Source of the DNA: Mangrovimonas sp. ST2L15
GTDB taxonomy: Bacteria > Bacteroidota > Bacteroidia > Flavobacteriales > Flavobacteriaceae
Direction of reading: 5' to 3'
DNA: 64,000 nt
Assembly (NCBI RefSeq): GCF_001280515.1
Contig: NZ_LBIQ01000030.1
Location: 1,742,501 to 1,806,500 of the forward strand
The notes below the pieces were generated by a model, which was not told the DNA's origin, made no database searches, and was given only the letters and a program-made list of their open reading frames with translations. The stretch's first letter is position 1, and each line of letters begins with the position of its first letter. This document shows, piece after piece, positions 20,548 to 32,451 of the stretch. Both the position numbers and the translations under genes were made by a program.

Positions 20548-21216
20548 ATGAGAAATATTGGAAGTTACATTGCCCCGTCGCTTACAATATGTTTACTATT
20601 GTTAGTTTCGTTCTCAAAAATCAGAACGATAAAGCCGATTAAGGATTCTTCCCAAGATATTGCAATGGTATCTTCGAGAGCTATAGAATCCCAGCCCGTT
20701 GGAAGCTTAGTCTTGCCAACTATCGAGCCCCACGTTACCTATACGCCAACTTTAGGGAAAACGTTTGTTGGATTCAAGGAAGCCGTTGGTTTTAAAGAGT
20801 CTCGCGGTAATTATTTTATTGTGAACTCTTACGGTTACTTAGGAAAATACCAGTTCGGTGAAGGAACACTCAAATTAATAGGTATTTATAATCCAAATGA
20901 ATTTCTTAAAAACCCAGAACTGCAGGAAAAGGCATTTATAGCCAATGCAGAACGAAACAAATGGATTTTAAGAAAGGATATTAAAAGGTTTAATGGTATG
21001 GTGGTAAATGGTGTTACGGTTACAGAATCTGGTATTTTGGCCGCAGCTCACCTAGCTGGTCCCGGAAACGTTAAGAAATATCTGAGAAGTTATGGTTCAA
21101 ATAATTTTGCAGATGCTTTCGGAACTTCAATAAGCTACTATATGAAAAGGTTTTCAGGTTATGACACTTCAGAAATCATAGCCAATAAGAAGGCCAAAGT
21201 GAAAAGGACTATTTAG
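20548..21216 (+). CDS. Exported lysozyme-fold (transglycosylase-like) protein
   Basis: A 222-residue protein with an N-terminal signal or anchor (about residues 8-24). The catalytic-type segment is FKESRGNYFIVN (E84), followed by SYGYLGKYQFGEGTL, the pattern of the lysozyme-like superfamily glutamate and substrate cleft. It probably acts on peptidoglycan. No LysM repeat is visible, although relatives are sometimes named for one. It has its own promoter element and sits after the mltG operon, in line with wall remodelling. Activity is inferred. Confidence 0.7.
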   Translation: MRNIGSYIAPSLTICLLLLVSFSKIRTIKPIKDSSQDIAMVSSRAIESQPVGSLVLPTIEPHVTYTPTLGKTFVGFKEAVGFKESRGNYFIVNSYGYLGKYQFGEGTLKLIGIYNPNEFLKNPELQEKAFIANAERNKWILRKDIKRFNGMVVNGVTVTESGILAAAHLAGPGNVKKYLRSYGSNNFADAFGTSISYYMKRFSGYDTSEIIANKKAKVKRTI

Positions 21217-21222
21217 TAGAAT

Positions 21223-21939
21223 TTAGTTTTTATGTATAACAAATAGTGCAGGTCTTTTATGAAGGTCTGCGCTATTTTTTTTCCATTGACTTATCGGTTG
21301 TGTCTTAATAAATTCGGTAGGCAAGGTAATGTCGCATGCCACACATAAAAGTGTGCTATCATGTAAGGTTTGACACAAATCCTCTAGCATTTTATTATTT
21401 CTATAAGGAGTTTCTATAAAAGCTTGTGTTTGGTTGTGCCTTTCTGATAGTTGCTCCAACCGCTTAATTTCTTTTTTTCTTTCAGATTTGTCAATAGGTA
21501 GGTAGCCATTAAAAGCAAAGCTTTGTCCGTTCATTCCAGAAGACATAATAGCCATAAGAATGGAAGAAGGACCAACTAAAGGTACTACCTGTATGTTTTG
21601 TTGATGGGCCAGCCCCACTATTTCAGCGCCCGGATCTGCCACACCAGGACATCCTGCTTCAGAAATGAGTCCGATGTTTTTTCCTTTTTTGATATCATCA
21701 AGATAGGCAGGTAGATCGGTTGGATCGGTATGTTTGTTGAGAGGAAAAAGCTTAAGTGTTGCTTGTTTTTTGTCTGGGCATATGCTTTTAATAAATCTTC
21801 GCGCCGTTTTTTCGTTTTCTACAATGTAGATATCAATGGCGTCGATGGCATTTTTTACAGTTATAGGTAAAACATCCATGGGATTTGATTCACCCATGGT
21901 GGTAGGAATGAGATATAGTTTTCCAGTTGGTAGACTCAT
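21223..21939 (-). CDS. RsmI-like SAM-dependent methyltransferase (tetrapyrrole methylase fold)
   Basis: A 238-residue enzyme with the tetrapyrrole-methylase layout: GKLYLIPTTMGES at the start, ISEAGCPGVADPGAEIV, VVPLVGPSSILMAIMSSG and FIETPYRN. It resembles RsmI, which methylates the 2'-O of C1402 in 16S rRNA, but is a shorter Bacteroidota variant, so the exact target is inferred. Its ATG overlaps the stop of the upstream sugar dehydrogenase gene in a TAATG junction, which indicates translational coupling. Confidence 0.85.
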   Translation of the reverse strand: MSLPTGKLYLIPTTMGESNPMDVLPITVKNAIDAIDIYIVENEKTARRFIKSICPDKKQATLKLFPLNKHTDPTDLPAYLDDIKKGKNIGLISEAGCPGVADPGAEIVGLAHQQNIQVVPLVGPSSILMAIMSSGMNGQSFAFNGYLPIDKSERKKEIKRLEQLSERHNQTQAFIETPYRNNKMLEDLCQTLHDSTLLCVACDITLPTEFIKTQPISQWKKNSADLHKRPALFVIHKN

Positions 21940-23339
21940 TATTTTTTTATTAGCTTTTTGCTGATTTTAGATCCGTCGTTTAAAATGACCTCTGCAAGAT
22001 AAAAACCAGACGGCAATTCTTCTGTGGAAATTTCAACAAAAGTAGTGTTTGAAACCTGTGTTTTTACAATAGGCTTTCCAAAAAGATTAAAAACCCTTAC
22101 CTCTGATATATAGTTTGTTTGGTTTTCGAATACTATATTCAATTTATTTTGAACGGGATTTGGAAAAAACTTTAGATTTTTGAGTTGATTTTCATCAACT
22201 GAAAGACTCGCATCAATAATTTTATAAATAGCACCTGATTGTTTTCCAGCAATATAGAGTTCACCATTGAAGTCTTCTCCAAAACTGCTCCATCCATTTC
22301 CTGAAAAGGGTTCTGTGAAGGTTATGTTCCAAACGCCATCTTCCTCTATTAAAATTCCAATTTCCCCACTGCAATAATCTGCAAAAAAGTACCAACCATT
22401 TAAGCCGGTTTGTTCGCTGCCACGATGTATGTAACCTCCCGTTATTGAGCATTTAAACAAACCGCTATCAGTATGGGTGTATTCTGCTATGGGGAAAGTA
22501 AGGTCTTCTGAATTATTAGGGCATTCTCCCGTGGTATTATATTCTGAAGTTCCTTCATAGCATCGCCATCCATAGTTGATTTCGGGCGTTAAAGAAGACA
22601 CGTTATTTATTTCCTCAATTTCATTTTGACCCACATCAGCAATCCATAAATCTCCAGTTTCCGAGTCAAAAGAAAAACGCCAAGGGTTTCTGAGGCCAAT
22701 AGCCCAGATTTCGTCCAGTGCATTAGAATTCCCAACAAATGGATTGTCTGCAGGAATGCTATAGGGATTGCCGTTGTCAATATCTAATCTCAAAACCTTT
22801 CCTAGGAGTTCGTTAAGGTCTTGCGCTCTATCACCTGGATCTCCTCCAGAGCCACCATCTCCAGTAGCGATATATAAATAACCATCAGGACCAAATGCCA
22901 AATCGCCACCATTATGATTGGTGAAGGGTTGGTCTATGGTTAAAATAATATTTTCAGAATCCAAATCAGCTAGGTCAGGATTGGTTTCATTGGTTGTAAA
23001 TCTGGAAATGACGGTGTCCCCTGAGGAGTTTGTATAATTAACAAAGAAATATCCGTTTTCTGTGTAATTAGGGTGAAAGGCCAAACCTAGAAGTCCTCTT
23101 TCACCGCCACCAGAAATCTGGGAGGATATATCTAAAAAGGGCGTGGTGTTAACAATTCCATTTTCCTGTATGATTTGAATGGTTCCGCCTTGTTCAACAA
23201 CAAATAGTCTATCGTCAAAAGCATTTCTGATAACAACTGGATCGTCAAATCCATTGGACACCAATTCCAATTCAATTTCTTGGGGAAATAAGAATTGCAA
23301 TGAAAAGAGTAAAAGAATTGAAGGTAGATGCGATTTCAT
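21939..23339 (-). CDS. Secreted PQQ-type sugar (glucose/sorbosone) dehydrogenase with T9SS sorting domain
   Basis: A 466-residue exported protein. A signal peptide (MKSHLPSILLLFSLQFLFPQ) leads into a six-bladed propeller of the GSDH family, with motifs DDRLFVVEQGG, GERGLLGLAFHPNY, NHNGGDLAFGPDGYLYIATGDGG and IWAIGLRNPWRFSFD. The last ~75 residues (from FFPNPVQNKLNI to KKLIKK) are a type A T9SS sorting domain. The protein should therefore be secreted or held at the surface, oxidising sugars with PQQ. The start at 23339 was chosen because the signal peptide begins there; an upstream ATG adds three residues. Confidence 0.88.
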   Translation of the reverse strand: MKSHLPSILLLFSLQFLFPQEIELELVSNGFDDPVVIRNAFDDRLFVVEQGGTIQIIQENGIVNTTPFLDISSQISGGGERGLLGLAFHPNYTENGYFFVNYTNSSGDTVISRFTTNETNPDLADLDSENIILTIDQPFTNHNGGDLAFGPDGYLYIATGDGGSGGDPGDRAQDLNELLGKVLRLDIDNGNPYSIPADNPFVGNSNALDEIWAIGLRNPWRFSFDSETGDLWIADVGQNEIEEINNVSSLTPEINYGWRCYEGTSEYNTTGECPNNSEDLTFPIAEYTHTDSGLFKCSITGGYIHRGSEQTGLNGWYFFADYCSGEIGILIEEDGVWNITFTEPFSGNGWSSFGEDFNGELYIAGKQSGAIYKIIDASLSVDENQLKNLKFFPNPVQNKLNIVFENQTNYISEVRVFNLFGKPIVKTQVSNTTFVEISTEELPSGFYLAEVILNDGSKISKKLIKK

Positions 23340-23404
23340 AGCTAACAATTTGATTGTTAGTCTACAAATTACAAAAAATAAGAAATAATGTAAAAGTTCT
23401 CTGA

Positions 23405-23869
23405 CTAGGTTAGTTTATTGGCAATAATAGAACATGCTTCGTCAAGCATTTTATAAACATTTTCAAATCCTTGCGTACCGCCATAATAGGGATCTGGAAC
23501 GTCATGATTTTGATTGGGATAAATTTCATTCAGAATCATTTTAACTTTTTCTAAATCTTCTTTGCTTCTGGCTAGTTTGTTGACGTTTTCAAAATTGGAT
23601 TGGTCCATGACGTAGATAAAATCAAATTCATCAAAATCACGATTTGAAAATTGACGTCCACTAAGATGGGAGATATTCAAACCGTATTTTCTAGCGACTT
23701 CCACAGATCTTCTATCAGGTGGGTCACCTATATGGTAACCACTTGTTCCAGCCGAGTCTACTACAAAATCCTCGTAAGGCAATTTGGATCTCAAAATACC
23801 TTCAGCTAAAGGAGACCTGCAAATATTCCCTAAGCAAACCATTAAAATTTTAGTGGGTTCTGTAGCCAA
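23405..23869 (-). CDS. Low-molecular-weight protein-tyrosine phosphatase
   Basis: A 154-residue phosphatase with the active-site loop CLGNICRS near the N terminus and the late aspartate pair in VPDPYYGG that serves as general acid. The length is standard. It lies 12 bases after dnaA on the same strand, a common flavobacterial arrangement. In other bacteria such enzymes act on exopolysaccharide tyrosine kinases; no kinase gene is nearby, so the substrate is open. Confidence 0.92.
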   Translation of the reverse strand: MATEPTKILMVCLGNICRSPLAEGILRSKLPYEDFVVDSAGTSGYHIGDPPDRRSVEVARKYGLNISHLSGRQFSNRDFDEFDFIYVMDQSNFENVNKLARSKEDLEKVKMILNEIYPNQNHDVPDPYYGGTQGFENVYKMLDEACSIIANKLT

Positions 23870-23881
23870 AATTTTGAGAAA

Positions 23882-25309
23882 TTATACGGATAATTTTTTT
23901 GTTAAATCCTCTACGTATTTTCTGAATTGCTTGTCGGTTGAGGTTAAATTATCAACAGTTTTACAAGCATGAAGAACCGTAGCATGATCGCGTTTTCCTA
24001 TTTGGGACCCTATACTTGCAAGTGAAGCTTTTGTGAATTTCTTGGCAAAGAACATAGCTAGTTGTCTGGCTTGAACAATATGTCTCTTTCTTGTTTTGGA
24101 TTGCAGGGTGTCTATATCCATTTGGAAATAGTCTGAAACTACTTTTTGGATGTAGTCAATAGAAACTTCACGCTTGGTGTTCTTAACAAATTTTTCAACA
24201 ACTTGCTTTGCCAAATCCAAAGTCACTTCTTTTCTATTGAAAGAAGATTGGGCAATTAATGAAATAATGGCACCTTCTAATTCCCTAATATTAGACTTGA
24301 TATGTTTTGCAACGTACTCTATAATGTCTTCTGGCATTTCCACACCATCCCTATAAAGCTTATTTTTTAAAATGGAGATACGCGTTTCAAAATCTGGGCT
24401 TTGCAGTTCTGCTGATAAACCCCATTTGAATCGGGACAATAACCTTTGTTCAATATCTTGCATGTCAACAGGAGCTTTGTCACTAGTTAAAATAACTTGT
24501 TTTCCGTTTTGATGCAGGTGATTGAAAATATGGAAGAAAACATCTTGAGTTCCAGATTTACCAGATAGAAATTGTACATCGTCAATAATCAGTACATCAA
24601 TAATTTGGTAAAAATGGATAAAGTCATTTCTATTGTTCTTCTTTACCGCTTCAATATATTGTTGGGTGAATTTTTCGGCAGAAATATATAATACCGTTTT
24701 TTCAGGATATTTGTCCTTGATTTCCACACCAATAGCATGCGCTAAGTGGGTTTTGCCCAAACCAACACCTCCAAATACCAATAACGGATTGAAAGATGTT
24801 CCTCCTGGTTTAGCTGCTACAGCCATACCTGCACTTCTTGCCAATCTATTGGAATCACCCTCCAGAAAATTCTCAAAATTATAGTTTGGATTCAGTTGGG
24901 ATTCGATCTTAACATTTCGAATGCCAGGAATTACAAATGGATTTTTTAACTCCGGATTTTTATTATTAAGTGGAATATCAACATCTTGTGATTTTAAAGC
25001 AGTTCTGTGTGAACTTGGAATCTTTTCTGTAAAAGGTTGTTTGTTGCCATAGGTGTTTTCCATTTTGATTATGTAAACCAATTTGGCCTTGTCACCAAGT
25101 TCTTTTGTAAGGGCAACTTTTAATAACTTAACATAGTGTTCTTCCAACCACTCGTAGAAGAATTTACTAGGAACCTGAATACTTAACGAGTTGTCCGTTA
25201 ACTTAACTGCTTTAATCGGTTCAAACCATGTTTTATATGCTTGCGGTTGTATGTTATCCTTAATAAATTCCAGACAGTTATTCCATACCGATTGCGCAGT
25301 TACATTCAT
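23882..25309 (-). CDS. dnaA: Chromosomal replication initiator protein DnaA
   Basis: A 475-residue AAA+ initiator. Domain I (from residue 1, VWNNCLEFIKDNI) is followed by a linker, then the ATPase domain with Walker A GGVGLGKTHLAHAIG and Walker B LIIDDVQFLSG. The C-terminal DNA-binding domain includes the signature IGKRDHATVLHACKTV. It is full length. No cluster of DnaA boxes was found in the 190 bases upstream, so there is no sign that oriC is here. It leads a run with the phosphatase, sugar dehydrogenase and RsmI-like genes. Confidence 0.97.
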   Translation of the reverse strand: MNVTAQSVWNNCLEFIKDNIQPQAYKTWFEPIKAVKLTDNSLSIQVPSKFFYEWLEEHYVKLLKVALTKELGDKAKLVYIIKMENTYGNKQPFTEKIPSSHRTALKSQDVDIPLNNKNPELKNPFVIPGIRNVKIESQLNPNYNFENFLEGDSNRLARSAGMAVAAKPGGTSFNPLLVFGGVGLGKTHLAHAIGVEIKDKYPEKTVLYISAEKFTQQYIEAVKKNNRNDFIHFYQIIDVLIIDDVQFLSGKSGTQDVFFHIFNHLHQNGKQVILTSDKAPVDMQDIEQRLLSRFKWGLSAELQSPDFETRISILKNKLYRDGVEMPEDIIEYVAKHIKSNIRELEGAIISLIAQSSFNRKEVTLDLAKQVVEKFVKNTKREVSIDYIQKVVSDYFQMDIDTLQSKTRKRHIVQARQLAMFFAKKFTKASLASIGSQIGKRDHATVLHACKTVDNLTSTDKQFRKYVEDLTKKLSV

Positions 25310-25502
25310 TCTTATTACTAAAATTTTTTCTTAGTTAGTTACAGATATTGTTGATTGAGAAAGGTTTTCCCAGCTGACTTATAGCTCGACAAATATGTGA
25401 ACAAAATTCTAAAAAAAAAAACCTGTAGGGGTTGAATTTTTAGATTTTTTTTCTCATGTTTAAAACCTTTCCTAAACTACAAAAAAATATTTAATTCGTC
25501 CT

Positions 25503-25913
25503 ATGATAATCGATGAAATACAAATTAGAGTGAGATATGGTGAAACCGACCAAATGGGAGTGGTACATCACGGAAATTTTGACCTTTACATGGAAATGGG
25601 ACGTACAGAGTGGCTTCGGAAACTAGGGCTTTCTTATAAGGAAATGGAAGATCAAAATGTGATGTTGCCGGTCATTTCAATGAGTCTAAACTTTAAGAAA
25701 TCAGCTTATTACGATGAGGTTATTAAAGTAAAGACTTATCTCAAAAAACTTCCTTCCGTTAAGATTGAATTTGATTATGAAATTTATAATGAAAAGGAGG
25801 AACTTTTGGTCACTTCAAATACGGTTTTGGCATTTTTGGATAAACAATCAAGACGACCTATCAAATGTCCAGATCACATTCTAGAAAAAATGAAAGTAGC
25901 ATTTAAATCTTAG
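25503..25913 (+). CDS. Acyl-CoA thioesterase, YbgC/4-hydroxybenzoyl-CoA type hot-dog protein
   Basis: A 136-residue hot-dog-fold protein. The YbgC/FcbC signature RYGETDQMGVVHHGNF holds the catalytic aspartate (ETDQMG). The length is standard. Members hydrolyse short-chain or aromatic acyl-CoA, or act on acyl carrier protein. It is divergent from dnaA and its stop overlaps, by four bases, the stop of the convergent YigZ gene. Confidence 0.9.
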   Translation: MIIDEIQIRVRYGETDQMGVVHHGNFDLYMEMGRTEWLRKLGLSYKEMEDQNVMLPVISMSLNFKKSAYYDEVIKVKTYLKKLPSVKIEFDYEIYNEKEELLVTSNTVLAFLDKQSRRPIKCPDHILEKMKVAFKS

Positions 25914-26521
25914 TCTAGTTCTTTAATGTCTATTTCAAATAAATGATCAAACTGTTCGAAAATTGCTGGAGCATCTTTTAGTCTGACTGAAATTGTTATT
26001 TCGCAATCCAGCTCCATTTTTTGATTGGTTACATCTAGGTTTTTCTCTTTGATAATTCTCATGACTGTATTAATGTTTTTATAGTCACAATGAATCAAAA
26101 ATAATTTATTAATAGTTCTTGTTACAATATCGGCTACTTCCAATGCCATTTGAGCTGTGGTTTTATAGGCGTTAATTAATCCGCCAACCCCCAATTTGAC
26201 CCCTCCAAAATACCTGACAACAATTATAAGAATGTTTGTTACTTCAAATGATTGAATTTGACCATAAATAGGCATCCCGGCAGAATTATTTGGTTCTCCA
26301 TCATCATTGGCTCTAAATTGGATATTGGGTTCCTCGGTTCCTAGTTGGTAAGCATAGCACCAATGTCTAGCGGCATGATGGTCCTTTTTAACTTTTTCCA
26401 ATAATGTTTTTATTTCTTCTTCAGAAGAAACAGGAAATGCATAACCAAAAAACTTACTATTCTTGTCTTTAAAAAGAACTTCTTCGGTGGGTTTTAAAAT
26501 AGTATTGTAGGTATCTTTCAT
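25910..26521 (-). CDS. YigZ/IMPACT-family protein
   Basis: A 203-residue protein with the UPF0029 N-terminal block (KKDHHAARHWCYAYQLG, then RANDDGEPNNSAGMPI and VRYFGGVKLGVGGLI) and a C-terminal ferredoxin-like domain. The IMPACT family is linked to translation control in eukaryotes; the bacterial role is unclear. It starts immediately after the transporter gene on the same strand, with no gap. Confidence 0.9.
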   Translation of the reverse strand: MKDTYNTILKPTEEVLFKDKNSKFFGYAFPVSSEEEIKTLLEKVKKDHHAARHWCYAYQLGTEEPNIQFRANDDGEPNNSAGMPIYGQIQSFEVTNILIIVVRYFGGVKLGVGGLINAYKTTAQMALEVADIVTRTINKLFLIHCDYKNINTVMRIIKEKNLDVTNQKMELDCEITISVRLKDAPAIFEQFDHLFEIDIKELD

Positions 26522-27373
26522 TTAGGCCAAAGTTACCAATAAGATAGAGATTATGGCAAGTGAAATACCAATCCAATTCTTTTTTGAGAGATGTTCTTTG
26601 AATAATAGGAGTGCTGATAAGGTAGAAAGCATAACAACTCCTACATTATTAATGGTAAATAGGGTAGAGCTCTCAAAGGTTTCATGATTTAGTGCCTTTA
26701 AGAGAAAATAAATAGAGCCATAATTAATAACACCTAGAATAAGTCCGCTAAATAAGTTTCTCAATGTAAAGCGCCATTGATTTTTTATCAACAAGTAAAT
26801 AAAGCCAAGGCTCCCAGCAATAAAGAAAATGGTAGCCGAAAACATTGGGATTCCGTTTTCTGGAACATAATAGGTTTCTAAATATTTAATGGATGTGTCT
26901 ATGATACCCGATCCTAAAAATAAAATAAGTGGAAGTGTTAAGCTCCTTTTAGATTTTAAGCTGGTGTTCTTTTTCAGTGATGTCCAATAAACTGCAAAAA
27001 GAGCGAGGATGATTCCTGCAATTTTTTGTTTGCCCGTACCTTCATTATAAACGATAATGCCAAAAATAACAGGTATAATTACGCTCATTTTTGAGGCTAC
27101 TGATGCCACAGAAACACCGTGGGTTTGAGCAGTTCTCGCCATGACAAAAAATATAGAGATAAATAGGAAGCCTAAGAATAGAGCGCCTAAAAACCAATCA
27201 GACTGAATAGTATTTTTAATGGTAATGGGCTGAGTGTTCAAAATCATACCTAGTCCACAAGCGGTCACATAATTAATGACGATGGTGTGAAGGGTGCTTA
27301 TTTGTAACCGGTCTATTGTTTTGAAAACAATAAATATTAGGGTCGAACAAAGAATGCTTAACAGTAGATACAT
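26522..27373 (-). CDS. EamA/DMT-superfamily transporter
   Basis: A 283-residue integral membrane protein with about ten hydrophobic helices in two EamA halves. The second half starts near residue 145. The final helix follows LFKEHLSKKNWIGISLAIISI, a typical EamA ending. Members export small metabolites. The start codon overlaps the stop of the HAD phosphatase gene by one base, so the genes ribD, HAD, EamA and YigZ look like one operon. The substrate is unknown. Confidence 0.85.
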   Translation of the reverse strand: MYLLLSILCSTLIFIVFKTIDRLQISTLHTIVINYVTACGLGMILNTQPITIKNTIQSDWFLGALFLGFLFISIFFVMARTAQTHGVSVASVASKMSVIIPVIFGIIVYNEGTGKQKIAGIILALFAVYWTSLKKNTSLKSKRSLTLPLILFLGSGIIDTSIKYLETYYVPENGIPMFSATIFFIAGSLGFIYLLIKNQWRFTLRNLFSGLILGVINYGSIYFLLKALNHETFESSTLFTINNVGVVMLSTLSALLLFKEHLSKKNWIGISLAIISILLVTLA

Positions 27374-27981
27374 TAAAACAAATGTTGATTAATGTGGAAT
27401 AAGTCAATAACATCTTCTTTTCCAGGAAGGATGTTCCAGGAATGAATTCCAACTTTTGATGCACTTTGGGTATTTTCTTCAGTGTCATCAACAAAAAAGC
27501 ATGTTTCTGGCGTTAAATTATTTTGCTCCAAAACGAACTCATATATATCTTCATTAGGTTTTCTTAATTGGATTTCATGGGACAGGTAAAATTGATCAAA
27601 CTGCTCTTTAAATTCTGGGTAGAAGCTAACATTGTTTTCTATCCAATTAATGTGCATATCATTAGTGTTGCTCAATAATATCAATTGGTAATCTCCTTTA
27701 GTTTTGAGTTCTTTAAGGAAGTCCAATCTATATTTTGGGAAGTCAAGGAGGATGGAGTTCCATATTTCTTGTAAGGTATCTTGGCTAATATTTGGGAACC
27801 ACGATTGATAGGATGACAGTAATTGAGCTGTAGTAGCTTGACCTATTTCATAACGAATATTGAGATCTGTCATTTCTTGAGTTAAATTGGTCACTCCCAA
27901 TTTAGCTAGCCCATCATTCGTTGCTTTTTTATTAAGGTTAATGAAAACGTCTCCGAAATCAAAAATAAATGTTTTAATCAT
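27373..27981 (-). CDS. HAD-superfamily phosphatase (YihX-like)
   Basis: A 202-residue hydrolase. Motif I is FDFGDVFIN, where the nucleophile is the first aspartate and glycine takes the usual second-aspartate place, as in YihX-like HAD-IA enzymes. Motif II is LLSNTND and the late acidic motif is CFFVDDTEEN. It overlaps the ribD end by eight bases. A HAD phosphatase is needed to dephosphorylate the RibD product in riboflavin synthesis, so a role there is possible but unproven. Confidence 0.83.
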   Translation of the reverse strand: MIKTFIFDFGDVFINLNKKATNDGLAKLGVTNLTQEMTDLNIRYEIGQATTAQLLSSYQSWFPNISQDTLQEIWNSILLDFPKYRLDFLKELKTKGDYQLILLSNTNDMHINWIENNVSFYPEFKEQFDQFYLSHEIQLRKPNEDIYEFVLEQNNLTPETCFFVDDTEENTQSASKVGIHSWNILPGKEDVIDLFHINQHLF

Positions 27982-28978
27982 TGTTGAAAATCTTTAAAGT
28001 ATCTCCCAAAATCTTGTGTTCCGAAATTAAACTTCCAGTAAATTGAGGTGCCAATGTACCATTTACAAAAGAATTTTGACCGATGAATATTCTAGCTTCA
28101 TCCCAAAGACCTTCATCTAAAAACATTTGTAAGGTCTTACTGCCTCCTTCTATGATGATAGATTGAATTTCTTTTTGGAATAATAGTTGAGCTAATTGCT
28201 CAATAGGTTTTTTATTAAAGTCAATGTCTTTGTCAGACACTATAATTGTGTTGGCTTCATTATTAAAGATATCAAATGACTTTTCAAGGCTGTTAAACTT
28301 GTCCAAAACAACCCTTATGGGATTTAATCCCTTCCAATCTCTGGCTGTTAAACTCGGGTTATCTTCAATAACCGTATTGTAACCTACTAGAATGGCATGT
28401 TCCTCAGTTCGCCATTTGTGCACTAATTGTCTGGAGTATGAGTTGGTAATCCAAACAGGTTTTTTTTCATCCTTTTTACTTGGAGATAGAAATCCATCGG
28501 CACTTTGTGCCCATTTTAATATAATATAAGGTCTTTGCTTGTTATGAAAAGTAAAAAAGCGTTTGTGGTGTTCTTGACATTCTTTTTCCAAAACACCAAC
28601 AATCACATCACAGCCAGCACGCATCAATTTTTCAATGCCCTTTCCGGCAACTTTACTATGTGTGTCAATGGTGCCAATGACCACTTGGGGAATTCCTTTA
28701 TCAATAATCAAATCACTACATGGTGGCGTTTTTCCAAAATGACTGCAGGGTTCTAAAGTGACATACAATGTAGATTCTTTTAGTAAGGATTCATCTTTTA
28801 CTGAATTGATAGCATTCACTTCGGCATGGGGGCCTCCATAGGGACTTGTAAATCCTTCACCTATTACTTGGTCATTCCTTACAATGACGCATCCCACCAT
28901 AGGGTTTGGCCGTGTGGTGCCTAAACCATTTTTGGCTATTTCAATGCACCTATTTATGTATTTTTCGTGTATCTTCAT
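27974..28978 (-). CDS. ribD: Bifunctional riboflavin-specific deaminase/reductase
   Basis: A 334-residue enzyme for two early steps of riboflavin synthesis. The N-terminal deaminase has the zinc motifs GGPHAEVNAI and LEPCSHFGKTPPCSDLII. The C-terminal reductase domain starts near residue 145 (KQRPYIILKWAQSADGFL) and includes IEGGSKTLQMFLDEG. The ATG at 28978 was preferred to a TTG two codons upstream. The 34-base gap to the divergent acetyltransferase gene has no room for an FMN riboswitch. Confidence 0.95.
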   Translation of the reverse strand: MKIHEKYINRCIEIAKNGLGTTRPNPMVGCVIVRNDQVIGEGFTSPYGGPHAEVNAINSVKDESLLKESTLYVTLEPCSHFGKTPPCSDLIIDKGIPQVVIGTIDTHSKVAGKGIEKLMRAGCDVIVGVLEKECQEHHKRFFTFHNKQRPYIILKWAQSADGFLSPSKKDEKKPVWITNSYSRQLVHKWRTEEHAILVGYNTVIEDNPSLTARDWKGLNPIRVVLDKFNSLEKSFDIFNNEANTIIVSDKDIDFNKKPIEQLAQLLFQKEIQSIIIEGGSKTLQMFLDEGLWDEARIFIGQNSFVNGTLAPQFTGSLISEHKILGDTLKIFNND

Positions 28979-29012
28979 CCCCAATTTGTGAAGGTAAAAA
29001 TACTATTTTAAA

Positions 29013-29500
29013 GTGAGTGACAACAACATTCTTATTAGGGAAATAGAACCTCAGGATAATGCTCAAATGGAACAAGTTATAAGAGCAGCATTTCCAGAGT
29101 TTGACATACCATTAACTGGAACAGCTTATGAAGATGTAGAAACCACTCAAATGTATGAGTCTTACCAAGGTGAGAGAGAGGTGTATTTTGTTCTGGTGGA
29201 TGGAGATAAGGTTCTCGGTGGTGCAGGTATCAAACAGTTGAAAAATTTTGATTCTTCTATTTGCGAACTTCAAAAAATGTACTTTTTACCAGAAGCAAGA
29301 GGAAAGGGATTGGGAAAGAAATTATTTCAGAAATGTTTGGATCAGGCCAAAGCCTTTGGTTTTGAGAAATGTTATTTGGAATCAGCTTCTCAGCTTAAGG
29401 CGGCCATTCATATTTATGAATTGTATGGATTTAAACATTTGGATGGGCCATTAGGTGGAACAGGGCACTATTCATGTGGCATTTGGATGATTAAGGAGTT

Positions 29501-29504
<4 letters not shown>
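29013..29504 (+). CDS. GNAT-family N-acetyltransferase
   Basis: A 163-residue acetyltransferase that starts with GTG (MSDNNILIREIEPQDN). The acetyl-CoA motif is LPEARGKGLGKKLFQKCLDQA, followed by CYLESASQLKAAIHIYELYGF. No in-frame ATG occurs before the conserved first strand, so the GTG is the likely start. Its TGA overlaps the ATG of prmC by four bases. The substrate is unknown. Confidence 0.85.
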
Positions 29505-32364
<2,860 letters not shown>

Positions 32365-32420
32365 AAAACAATATTAATCGACAAAACATCTTTTTTTATC
32401 GATTAATTACATTTTTTGTA

Positions 32421-32428
32421 TATATTTG
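32421..32428 (+). promoter_or_regulatory. -7 element upstream of the first YhhN-like gene
   Basis: TATATTTG is a full TAnnTTTG match, 23 bases before the ATG at 32452. An inverted repeat TTAATCGA/TCGATTAA (32374-32381 and 32399-32406) lies just upstream. Confidence 0.5.
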
Positions 32429-32451
32429 TTTTTGCTAACCAAAAGAGCTTT

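Noticed and set aside
25310-25502. Possible oriC beside dnaA
   Set aside because: No cluster of TTATCCACA-like DnaA boxes and no AT-rich unwinding repeats were found in the dnaA upstream region.
28979-29012. FMN riboswitch before ribD
   Set aside because: The gap to the divergent gene is only 34 bases, too short, and contains no RFN-like sequence.
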